Positions 1 through 7,841 of a stretch of DNA of 64,000 nt are shown in pieces. Where the stretch lies: contig JADJUF010000007.1 in the NCBI GenBank assembly GCA_016717005.1, positions 633,631-697,630 of the forward strand, written 5' to 3'. The position numbers and the translations under genes are program-made. The stretch's first letter is position 1. The number at the start of each line of letters is the position of its first letter. Under the pieces are notes generated by a model. The model saw only the letters and a list, made by a program, of their open reading frames with translations. It was not told where the DNA came from and made no database searches. The stretch is from Myxococcales bacterium. GTDB lineage: Bacteria; Myxococcota_A; Polyangia; Haliangiales; Haliangiaceae.

Positions 1-1
1 C

Positions 2-2287
2 TACTCGCCCCGCGCGTGTCGGCTTTGAGCTGGAGGTGCATCGGGATCGTTGCGACGGGCAACGCGACATCGTCGACGACAAGCATGAACGGACCGTCCG
101 CGTGGCCTTTGAGCCAGTTGACCATGGACACGTCGAGCGGCGTCGCCTGGCCACAGGCGCGACGAGACTGCGTTCGTGAGTGCCGCCGTTGTGAACGATG
201 TACTCGACGGTCGCAGCCCGAGCCTTTCCGACGCGGATTCCCGTTGTTGCAACCAGCCCCGCACGGCCGCCGGCGGGGAGGTGGTCGTGCGCACGGCGAA
301 ACCAGTAGCAAGAGAGATCTACTACTCCTTCAATGCCCGAGGACGCCTGAAGTCTTTCGAGGTACGCCGCTCCGAGTTCGCTGCGGATTTTTCGGTCGCC
401 GAGAATCGGCGGATTGCCGACGATCGCGTCCACCTTCGGCCAGTCGCTGAGCAATGCGTCCTTGCAGACGATGTTGTCGTCGAGGTTGTCGAGCGGCAGC
501 GAAGGATCGAGGTCCAGTTCGACCTGGCCCGCCAGCGCGTACGCCTGCGCCTTGCGCTCCTCGAACGCGATCTTCTTCGCGATGTTGAGCGTGACCTTGG
601 CCAACTCCACCGCGAACGGGTTGATGTCGATGCCGTAGAAGTTGGTCGCCAGGATGCCGCCGTTCCACGACAGTTTGCCGTGGGTCGAGCGGAACTCGCG
701 CATCCGCGACAGCAGCTCGGTGTCGAGGCGGTAGAGCTCGCGGTAGGCGACGTAGAGGAAGTTGCCGCTGCCGCACGCCGGATCGAGGACGCGGAAACGG
801 ATGAGCTCGGCGCGCAGGTCGGTCAGCTCCCTCAGCGTGTTCGCCGCGAGGATGCGCTTGCGCCACGGCTCGACGATCGTCGGGCCGACCACGCGCATGA
901 TGTCGTCGTGCGCGGTGTAGTGCGCGCCGCTGGCGTGGCGCTCGGCGTCGTCCATGATGCCCTGGAACACGCTGCCGAAGATGTGGGGGTCGACGTACGT
1001 CCAGTTGGCCTCGGCGGCCTTGGTCAGCGCCACGGTCTGCTCGCTGCCGAGGTGGAGCGACACCGCATCGGTGAACAGGCCGCCGTTGAAATACGGGACC
1101 ACGCGGGGCGACGGCAGGTCCTTGGTGTTCATCTGCACGAACAGCTCGTGGAGGCGGGCGTCGAGGTCCTTGTTGCTAGCGCCGTCGTAGAGCAGCGAGG
1201 TGAAGTAGTGCTTGCGCATGAGCCCGATGTCCTCGGCGAACATCGCGGTGATGCACTGCAGCGTGAAACGGATGACGTCGGGCTCGCGGTCGGGGTACTG
1301 GGCGCGCACGCTGCGGTACAGCTTGGCCACTAGGTCGGCGACCTCGGCCGACACCTTCTCGACGTTCACGATGCGGGGCGTCTGGCCCGGGACCCAGGTG
1401 GTGGTGAAGAACGGGAACGCCTCGCTGTACTTGGGCAGGTCGTCGAGCCCGATCGCCAGGCGCGCCTCCTCACGGTCACGCGCGAGGTCGTAGAGCTGCA
1501 GGTCGCGCTGGTTGGTGAAGACCACGTACTGCGGCGGCGGGTCGTGCTGCAGGCACGCGCGCAGCAGGTCCTTCCAGGCGTAGTCCAGCACCGCGTCGTG
1601 CGGCACGACCGCCAGCATCGTGCGGCGCTCGGGCCACCACAGCGCCACCTCGCGGTCGACCATCTGGCCCGCCTCGGCGCTGCGCAGCGCGTATGGGATC
1701 TGGGCCCCGTCGGGGCGGCCAGCGGGCCAGCCGAAGCACTCGAGCAGGTGCGTGGTGAAGCTGACGTCGGCGTCGCGGCCACGGTAGCCACCAGCCGCGC
1801 CCAGCGCGAACTGACGCAGCGCCGCCTTGAGCGACCCAGACACGACCGCCTCGGACTCCGGGACGCCGGCGCGCCGGCGCTCGGGCGCCTTGGCCTTCTT
1901 GGGCTTGCCTTTGGCCGGGGTCGGTACGCTTCCCAGACCCGTGAGCGACCCGAACGTCCCCGTGCCGTCGACCGCCGCGCTGGTCAGGTCCTCGGTCTCG
2001 ACCTTGTAGGCCGCCCCGCTGTCACCCGCCGCGAGGATACGCTCGACCAGCCCGGCCTTCCCCCGGCCCGTATCGTCGAGGCCGCACGCCCGGCAGATCT
2101 CCTTGAGCGTGTCGCGCGTCAGCGACTCCTGCACGATCAGCGACAGCTTCGCCCTCTTGCTCGCCGCGATCACGTCGCGCAGCTCGTCCACGGTCATCCG
2201 CGTGGTGACGTCGAGCTCGAGCGCCCGGCCCACCTCCAGCAGCTCGTCCTTCCCCAGGGCCGACAGCACACGGCGTTTGAACGTCAT
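2..2287 (-). CDS. DNA methyltransferase, restriction-modification type (MmeI/type IIG-like); partial, frameshifted near its C-terminus
   Basis: The frame is open from ATG 2287 to the window edge. It holds an N-terminal SAP-like stretch (residues ~55-90), a linker rich in Lys, Pro and Arg (~125-140), a helical region, then a class I AdoMet-dependent N6-adenine methylase core. The core has DPACGSGNF starting at residue 502 (AdoMet binding) and NPPI at 625-628 (catalytic; NPPF or NPPY is more usual). The match to MmeI-like enzymes continues through a YWFRRAHDHL segment and then breaks. Near 175-190 the expected residues (TNAVSSRLWPGDA) move to a second frame. Near 130-150 (DVSMVNWLKG, then VDDVALPVATIPMHLQL) they move to a third. 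As sequenced the C-terminal part is therefore out of frame, and the gene also leaves the window. It is divergent from the Mrr-like gene, as in a restriction locus. Family assignment is fairly secure; whether it modifies only or also cuts is unknown. Confidence 0.8.
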   Translation of the reverse strand, partial: MTFKRRVLSALGKDELLEVGRALELDVTTRMTVDELRDVIAASKRAKLSLIVQESLTRDTLKEICRACGLDDTGRGKAGLVERILAAGDSGAAYKVETEDLTSAAVDGTGTFGSLTGLGSVPTPAKGKPKKAKAPERRRAGVPESEAVVSGSLKAALRQFALGAAGGYRGRDADVSFTTHLLECFGWPAGRPDGAQIPYALRSAEAGQMVDREVALWWPERRTMLAVVPHDAVLDYAWKDLLRACLQHDPPPQYVVFTNQRDLQLYDLARDREEARLAIGLDDLPKYSEAFPFFTTTWVPGQTPRIVNVEKVSAEVADLVAKLYRSVRAQYPDREPDVIRFTLQCITAMFAEDIGLMRKHYFTSLLYDGASNKDLDARLHELFVQMNTKDLPSPRVVPYFNGGLFTDAVSLHLGSEQTVALTKAAEANWTYVDPHIFGSVFQGIMDDAERHASGAHYTAHDDIMRVVGPTIVEPWRKRILAANTLRELTDLRAELIRFRVLDPACGSGNFLYVAYRELYRLDTELLSRMREFRSTHGKLSWNGGILATNFYGIDINPFAVELAKVTLNIAKKIAFEERKAQAYALAGQVELDLDPSLPLDNLDDNIVCKDALLSDWPKVDAIVGNPPILGDRKIRSELGAAYLERLQASSGIEGVVDLSCYWFRRAHDHLPAGGRAGLVATTGIRVGKARAATVEYIVHNGGTHERSLVAPVARRRRSTCPWSTGSKATRTVRSCLSSTMSRCPSQRSRCTSSSKPTRAGRV

Positions 2288-2295
2288 CGTCGCGC

Positions 2296-2301
2296 ATCTT
2301 A
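2296..2301 (-). promoter_or_regulatory. -10 box (TAAGAT), leaderless-type, of the methyltransferase gene
   Basis: TAAGAT on the minus strand ends 8 nt before ATG 2287, so transcription would begin at or next to the start codon. I see no convincing -35 and no Shine-Dalgarno. The ten bases TAAGATGCGC are the same as those in front of the divergent Mrr-like gene. Confidence 0.5.
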
Positions 2302-2409
2302 GCCGACGCCGATCCGCGTGGCTCGGCCAGGACCTCACCCTGGTACGGTTGCGGTGCGATCTTGTCGGTCTGCCTCCGCGGCCGGTGGCACGGACGCCCC
2401 GGAGGTCAC

Positions 2410-2415
2410 TAAGAT
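2410..2415 (+). promoter_or_regulatory. -10 box (TAAGAT), leaderless-type, of the Mrr-like gene
   Basis: TAAGAT lies 7 nt before ATG 2423. This spacing favours 2423 over the ATG at 2414, which overlaps the box. No clear -35 is seen. Confidence 0.5.
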
Positions 2416-2422
2416 GCGCCGC

Positions 2423-3433
2423 ATGACGAAGGCGATGTGGATGGTCCGTGCTGGCCGGGGCGGCGAGCTGATCGAGCGCTATCGCGAGCAGGGGCGGGTC
2501 GGCCTGGGTCAGGGCGGCGAGGGGCTGGGCGAGCTCGCCTACACGAAGATGAGCAGGAACGACTCCAGACGCACCTGCGCGCGAGGTTCCCGGCCTGGAA
2601 GCCAGGCAAGATCATTAACGCTGCCGGTCAGCTCCACCGATTCTTCACCGAAGTCGCCGAGGACGACGGTGTCGTGACCTACGACCCGACGTCCCGTGAG
2701 TATCTGGTCGGGACCATCGCCGGGCCGCTCGAGTACCTGGATGGGGAACAACTCCCGTTCGTGCGCAAGGTGCGCTGGCACGGCAAGGTGTCCCGCGACT
2801 CGCTCTCGGCTGCGGCGCGCAACCCGCTGGGCTCGACCATGACTCTGTTCCGCGTCCCCGACGATGTCGTGCGCGAGCTGGAGGCGGGCATCGTGGCGCT
2901 CGATGCGCCGACGCCGGTCGCGACCACACCAACGGCGCCATCCGCGGTGGAGGTGCTCGCCGAGGCCGACGACCCGACCGAGCGCGCGCTCGAACTGCTC
3001 AACGACCGCATCAACGGGTTGGACTGGGTGGCGTTGCAGGAGCTGGTCGCGGGCATCCTGCGCGCCATGGGCTACAAGACCAGGGTCTCGCCAGGGGGGC
3101 CGACCGCGGCGTCGACATCTTCGCGTCGCCTGATGGGCTCGGGCTGCAGGAGCCACGCATCTTCGTCGAGGTGAAGCACCGCGGCCAGGCGATGGGCGCT
3201 CCGAGCTACGCGCGTTCCTCGGCGGCCGCAAGACCACCGACCGCTGCCTGTACGTGAGCACGGGCGGCTTCACGAAGGACGCGCGCTATGAGGCCGGGCG
3301 TTCGACGATCCCGATCACGCTGGTGGACCTGCCCCTGCTGGTGACCTGGTCTCGACCACTACGAGACTGGACGAGCCGACGCGGTGGCTGGTGCCGCTCA
3401 CGCGGGATCTACTGGCCCATCGCCGAAGACTGA
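2423..3433 (+). pseudogene. mrr: Mrr-type restriction endonuclease, broken by several frameshifts
   Basis: The protein must be read across at least four frame changes. The start MTKAMWMVRAGRGGELIERY is in one frame to about 2545. The next stretch (ERLQTHLRARFPAWKPGK onward, through an EVE-like N-terminal domain and a helical linker to GYKTRVSPGG) is in a second. A shift in the G run near 3098-3104 gives DRGVDIFASPDG and VEVKHRG, the PD-(D/E)XK nuclease core with Asp and E-x-K. Further shifts near 3205 and 3345-3400 lead to the family's usual ending (DEPTRWLVPLTR, then IYWPI) and a stop at 3433. Mrr enzymes cut methylated DNA. With this many indels the gene is either truly dead or lies in poor sequence. 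Domain identity is good; activity is unlikely as sequenced. Confidence 0.75.
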
Positions 3434-3613
3434 TCAGGACGCATGAGATCGACACGTGCACTCGATCGCGGCGCCGCCAGCTGAGCTGGAGGAAACAAGT
3501 GGAGGACGGAGCGACGGCGCGCGGCTGGGTGTCGGCTGGTCGTTGGTGCTCGCGGTGGTGCCGTCCTGGCTGCGCTAATCGAGCGCCGGCCCGCGAAGTA
3601 ACAGGCGGGTTGG

Positions 3614-4016
3614 CTACGTCGCCGGGCCGTCGGCGGCTGGCCGCGATGTCTTGAAGATCTTCTCGATCGACAGGAGCCGCAGCACCGCATCGTACCCGCT
3701 CGACAGCTCGGCGATACGGCGAATCTCCGCGAGGAGACTCGCGGTCGCCGGTCCGCTTGGCAGCGGCATGCCGCGGTTCCAGGCGATCGCGAGGAGCACC
3801 AGGGCTAGCTGCACGGCGTGAAAGCCGTCGCCGTAGAGCACAACGGCCTCGCCCTCGACACGAGCCAGGAAGGGCAGAAGGTCGCGGACGCATCCTTCGA
3901 GTTGCTCTGGCGACGGTGCGAAATCGGCGAAGCGATGGTCTCGGTCTTTCGGACAGGTCGTGCTCCGACGTCGCTCCAGCCGGAAGGTATCGCTCGAGAT
4001 ACTCGCGTTCGTTCAC
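3614..4016 (-). pseudogene. Small hypothetical protein with one frameshift
   Basis: Starting at GTG 4016 the frame reads MNEREYLERYLPAGATSEHD and then loses plausible composition. A one-base shift near 3935-3945 restores a continuous protein of about 135 residues containing DFAPSPEQLEGC, LPFLARVEGEAVVLYGDGFH, a hydrophobic stretch (VQLALVLLAIAW) and a helical C-terminus that ends at the stop at 3614. I do not recognise the family. It lies beside the damaged restriction genes and shares their indel pattern. The function cannot be assigned. Confidence 0.4.
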
Positions 4017-4220
4017 GTGGCCCCGCGGGTCAGCCTATCACCCGACCAGGACCCTCGCGGAGCTGCCGTCCAGCCAGTCGAGGCGCTCGCCGACCCGCTT
4101 GATCCGTGCTGCCAGTGTGCGGCCACTCCAGCAGGCACGGGGCGGCATCGAACGGTCCCGAACGGAACCCAACCGCCTGGAATCACCCGAACCAGGCGAC
4201 AGGCCAGGCCCCCGTAGAAT

Positions 4221-4770
4221 AGGGCCCCCACCCAGGACGCGAAACTCCCGGCGCGTCGACCGGCGCTCGACCGAAGAACTTACAAACTCTGAGTTTCAGA
4301 GGGTTCGTCGCCGAACCCTCCCCCATCGGGGGCAAGCCCCGACGAGGGCCCCCACCCAGGACGCGAAACTCCCGGCGCGTCGACCGGCGCTCGACCGAAG
4401 AACTTACAAACTCTGTGTTCCAGAGGGTTCGTCGCCGAACCCTCCCCCATCGGGGCAAGCCCCGATGAGGGCCTCCACCCAGGACGCGAAACTCCCGGCG
4501 CGTCGACCGGCGCTCGACCGAAGAACTTACAAACTCTGAGTTTCAGAGGGTTCGTCGCCGAACCCTCCCCCATCGGGGGCAAGCCCCGACGAGGGCCCCC
4601 ACCCAGGACGCGAAACTCCCGGCGTCGACCGGCGCTCGACCGAAGCACTTACAAACTCTGTGTTCCAGAGGGTTCGTCGCCAGGTTTCAGAGGGCTCGTG
4701 GCCGAACCCAGGCAGGTGCAAGGGCGCGGTCCGCGGTCAAGCCCCGACAGGGCCCCCACCCAGGCCCCCC
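4221..4770. repeat. Tandem array of a ~124-bp hairpin-rich repeat (4 units plus a degenerate fifth)
   Basis: Units begin at 4221, 4345, 4468 and 4592 (periods 124, 123 and 124), with degenerate remains to about 4770. Each unit holds the core around GCGTCGACCGGCGCTCGACC and two perfect hairpins. One is a 9-bp stem GAGGGTTCG/CGAACCCTC with loop TCGC (4299-4320 in unit 1). The other is an 8-bp stem CATCGGGG/CCCCGATG with loop CAAG (4448-4467). Units 1 and 3 also fold CTCTGA/TCAGAG. On the minus strand the loops read GCGA (a GNRA tetraloop) and CTTG. Related copies lie at 19452-19540 and 37105-37370. There are no spacers, so this is not a CRISPR array. Open frames across it are artefacts of the period. 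Confidence 0.9.
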
Positions 4771-4803
4771 CACGACGCAGAGACGCCCCCTCCAGCGCGC
4801 GGG

Positions 4804-5169
4804 TCAGGTGGCGAGGGCGACGTAGATCCGGCGGTCGCCGCGCAAGAGCGCGACGTCGGCCGCCGCGTGGCCACGGCCGGGCTCGGTCCGGATCGCGGCG
4901 CACGCGACCGACGACCGCACGAACGCGGCGATCGCGTCGACCGCCGTGCGCCCGAACCGCCAGCCGAGCTCGCGCACGAGCTCGCGGCCGCGGGCCTGCC
5001 AGGCCGCGACCCCGGCCCACTCGGCCGCGGCCGCGCTCATCGCGACGATGCGCCCGTCGCCGTCGAGGGCGATCAGCGGCTCGCCGGCACGATCGAGCTC
5101 GGTCGCGCTGAGCTCGTCGAGCTCGACGCCGCGCCAGCGCGGACACACGGCGGCCGGTACTTGACCCAT
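4804..5169 (-). CDS. Small PAS-like domain protein
   Basis: This 121-residue protein starts at ATG 5169. Residues ~25-55 (LDRAGEPLIALDGDGRIVAMSAAAAEWAG) resemble the first strands and helix of a PAS fold, in which a small sensory domain packs against a following helix. The rest is amphipathic with a short C-terminal strand (RRIYVALAT). No output domain is attached, so it could be a stand-alone sensor or a fragment of a larger regulator. It is downstream of and co-directional with the lipase-like gene (43-bp gap). The PAS assignment rests on one motif and is tentative; the coding assignment is better supported by composition. Confidence 0.5.
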   Translation of the reverse strand: MGQVPAAVCPRWRGVELDELSATELDRAGEPLIALDGDGRIVAMSAAAAEWAGVAAWQARGRELVRELGWRFGRTAVDAIAAFVRSSVACAAIRTEPGRGHAAADVALLRGDRRIYVALAT

Positions 5170-5212
5170 GCCGCTGTGACGTCGGGTCCCGCCGCCCGGT
5201 TACGGTCGGCGA

Positions 5213-6454
5213 TCAGTTCGCGCCGCGGGGGCCGCCGCCCTCGGCGGCCTCCATCTCGGACGCGCGCCGCAGCGCCAGCGTGATCAGCGCCTCGACGATG
5301 TCGGCCGGCACGTCGGCCTGGCCGCGGCCGATCGCGCTCATCACCGGTGACGCGTGGTCCTGGTCGTTGGCGTAGACCACGTCGGACCCCGGCACGACCG
5401 CGTCCTTCTTCGGCACGAGGCCGTCGGACTCGAGGCCGTACTGGTTGCGCATGTACGACGCGGCCGGGCCCACCGTCGACACGGTCGGCCCGCCGGTGGT
5501 GCCGTAGCTGATCGTCGGCATCCGCGCGGTGTCGTACGGGTGCGCGCGCACGAACTCCTGGCGCGCCTGGTAGGTCAGATCGGTCAGCGCCCGCTGGTCA
5601 CCGGAGAACAACCGCTTGATCGCCGAGCCGACCAGCCCGAGCAGGCGCGCGTTGCCGGCGATGTCGGACGCGACCGGCGTCCCGCCGTACGGCGTCTGCA
5701 TCGCGATCACGGCGTGGACGTGCTCGTAGAGCTCGGGGTACTGCGCGATCGCCGCCGTCGCGTCGACGCCGCCCTTGCTGTGGCCGATCAGCACGACCTC
5801 CTTGCCCTCGGCCTTGGCGATCTCGTTGATCGCGTCGCGGATGATCTTGGCGTTGTCCTCGACCGAGGCGTCGGTGTCGATCGTGACCATGCGCGCGTCG
5901 AGCCCGAGCTTCTTCATGCGCGCCATGTTGTCGTTCATGTATCCGGGGTAGTGCTCGGTGAAGAGCCCCGGCACCACCAGGTAGATGTAGTCCTTGGCGT
6001 CGGGCGGCAGCTGGTTGGTGCCGGCCTTGGCCGCGTCGGCGGTCGTGCGGTACTCGGCGGAGCGATCGGCGCGGGCGCCGCCCTGCTCGGTCTGCGCCCA
6101 GCCGGACGGCGACGGCTTGACCTCGGGCGCCTGGGCCGTCGACGACGACGAGCCACCGAACGGGTTCCACCACGCGCCGCTGCTGGTGCCGCTGGTGCCG
6201 CTGGTGCTGCCGGCCTCGGGCGCCGGGGTGGCGCTGGTCGTCTCGGCGGCGGGGCCGGGCCGCGCGGCCGGGCGGCCGCGGTAGAGGCTGTGCAGCAGCT
6301 CCTGCGCAGCGGCGATCGGGCCGCGGCTGGCCGCCGGCCCGCTGCCGATCGCGGCGGTGACCCGACGGCGACCGTCGGTCTCGGACACCGTCACCGAGCG
6401 CAGATCGACGGCGGGCGGGGCGGCTTCGGGGCTCGCTTCACGGTCCTGGGGCAT
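5213..6454 (-). CDS. Alpha/beta-hydrolase (lipase/esterase-like), probably cytoplasmic
   Basis: The protein has 413 residues and no signal peptide. Residues 1-~150 are low complexity, rich in Ala, Ser, Gly and Pro. An alpha/beta-hydrolase core follows, from YIYLVVPGLFTEHYPG to the C-terminus. The nucleophile motif GHSKGG places Ser226 at the elbow, and ANDQDHASPV near the C-terminus supplies the likely catalytic His. AVIAMQTPYGGTPVASD resembles triacylglycerol-lipase and PHA-depolymerase-like folds. The start at 6454 was chosen because the upstream frame has shadow composition and a TANNNT box sits 8 nt before this ATG. The substrate is unknown. Confidence 0.75.
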   Translation of the reverse strand: MPQDREASPEAAPPAVDLRSVTVSETDGRRRVTAAIGSGPAASRGPIAAAQELLHSLYRGRPAARPGPAAETTSATPAPEAGSTSGTSGTSSGAWWNPFGGSSSSTAQAPEVKPSPSGWAQTEQGGARADRSAEYRTTADAAKAGTNQLPPDAKDYIYLVVPGLFTEHYPGYMNDNMARMKKLGLDARMVTIDTDASVEDNAKIIRDAINEIAKAEGKEVVLIGHSKGGVDATAAIAQYPELYEHVHAVIAMQTPYGGTPVASDIAGNARLLGLVGSAIKRLFSGDQRALTDLTYQARQEFVRAHPYDTARMPTISYGTTGGPTVSTVGPAASYMRNQYGLESDGLVPKKDAVVPGSDVVYANDQDHASPVMSAIGRGQADVPADIVEALITLALRRASEMEAAEGGGPRGAN

Positions 6455-6462
6455 CGCGGTGA

Positions 6463-6468
6463 AGCGTA
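6463..6468 (-). promoter_or_regulatory. -10 box (TACGCT), leaderless-type, of the lipase-like gene
   Basis: TACGCT on the minus strand ends 8 nt before ATG 6454. There is no Shine-Dalgarno. It supports the shorter start. Confidence 0.4.
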
Positions 6469-6647
6469 CTCGCGAACAGACGCGCGCGACAGCCGTCGCG
6501 CTCGGCCGCTGGTCCAACCAGCGCCGCGACGCAGGCGCCGCTCGCCAGCCGGTGCGACGACGCCAGCGGCGGCATGGTCGGGCGCCCGGCGATCGGGTCC
6601 CCAACCGTGAGCCGCGTCCACGGCACCCAGCGGATGGACGCGTGCCG

Positions 6648-7841
6648 CTACTTGGCCTTGGCCAGGTCGCCGGCCTCGATCCAGGTCAGCCGCTCGGGCA
6701 CCAGGTAGCGCTTGATCACCCGGTTGACGTCGGCGGCCGAGACCTGCGCGATCGCCGCCCGCCGCGCGCGGCGCCAGGCGAAGTCGCGCCCCAGGTACCG
6801 GTCGCGCCCCAGCATCTGCGCCAGCGCGCCGTCGTCGGCCAGGGCGTTGTCCTCCTGTTCGAGGAGCGACGTCCGCGCGGTCGCGACCTCGGCCGCGGTG
6901 ACGCCGGCGTCGCGCAGCCGCGCCACCTCCTCGACCATCGCCGCCCGAGCCTTGACCAGGTTCTGCGGCGCCAGGATCGCGCCCATGATCACGCCCCCGA
7001 CCGGATCCAGATCGCCGGGCGTCAGCCCGCCCCAGACGCCGTACGAGAAGCCGTCGTGCTCGCGCAGGCGCATCCACAGCCGCGAGCCGGTCGAGCCGCC
7101 CAGGATCTGCGACGCCACCGCCAGCGCCGGCGCGTCGGCGTGATCCTCGTCGAGCTCGAGCTCGTTGCCGGCGAGGATGATCGCCATCTCCTTGTCCTTG
7201 GTGTCGATGCGCTCGGCCGTCGCCGCGGCCTGCCACGCGTGATCGGCCAGGCGCGCGTAGGCGGCCTTCGCGGTCCAGGTGCCGAACTCGGCGCCGAGCT
7301 GGACCGCGAGCGCGTCGGCGTCGAAGTCACCGACCGCGGTCACCTCGCCGTGGCCGCCGCCCCAGAACCGCGCGTGGTACGCCGCCAGCGCCGAGACCGT
7401 CACCGCCTTGAGCGCGGCGATCTGATCGTCGGCGCTGCGGGTCGCGCGCGGATCGTCCTTGGGCCAGGGCGCGAGCACCTGGCTGAAGCGCCGGAACGCC
7501 AGCTGCGCTGGATCCTGGCGCTCCTCCTCGACCGCGCCGATCTCCTCCTGCCGCACCACCTCGAGCTCCTTGGCGGCGAGCGCCGGGTGCTTGAGCAGAT
7601 CGCTCACGAGCGCGATCACCTCGGGCACCGACCCGCGCACGGTCTCGATCGACACCGCGATCGTGCCGGCGTCGCTGCGCACGCTGACGCTCGCGGTCAG
7701 CCGATCCTCGAGCTCCTCGAGCTGCTGGAACGACCGGGTCTTGGTGCCGCGCGTGACCATGCGGCCGAGCAGCCGCGCGACCGCGGCCTGGCCCCGCAGC
7801 GCCGCCGCGTCGCCGTGGTGGAAGCGCAGCTCGATCGTCAC
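6648..7841 (-). CDS. M16 peptidase, C-terminal (non-catalytic) half, separated by a frameshift
   Basis: This frame carries the second M16 domain pair: VTIELRFHHGDAAAL, a GTKTRSFQQLEELEDRL segment, then a repeat of the fold with ILGGSTGSRLWMRLREHDGFSYGVWG (the typical R...GL.Y substrate-binding region) and a C-terminal AADVNRVIKRYL helix. It has no HxxEH motif, as expected for the inactive half. The true reading enters from the upstream frame near 7870. There, removing one C from the run in TTCCCTGCCC joins the strand before it (GGLAATF) to the strand after it (LPKKTRGEKV). GTG 7841 is the first start codon in this frame, but nothing suggests it is used as an independent start. Confidence 0.75.
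   Translation of the reverse strand: MTIELRFHHGDAAALRGQAAVARLLGRMVTRGTKTRSFQQLEELEDRLTASVSVRSDAGTIAVSIETVRGSVPEVIALVSDLLKHPALAAKELEVVRQEEIGAVEEERQDPAQLAFRRFSQVLAPWPKDDPRATRSADDQIAALKAVTVSALAAYHARFWGGGHGEVTAVGDFDADALAVQLGAEFGTWTAKAAYARLADHAWQAAATAERIDTKDKEMAIILAGNELELDEDHADAPALAVASQILGGSTGSRLWMRLREHDGFSYGVWGGLTPGDLDPVGGVIMGAILAPQNLVKARAAMVEEVARLRDAGVTAAEVATARTSLLEQEDNALADDGALAQMLGRDRYLGRDFAWRRARRAAIAQVSAADVNRVIKRYLVPERLTWIEAGDLAKAK

Noticed and set aside
4221..4770. CRISPR array
   Set aside because: The ~124-bp units abut with no unique spacers and no cas genes are nearby.
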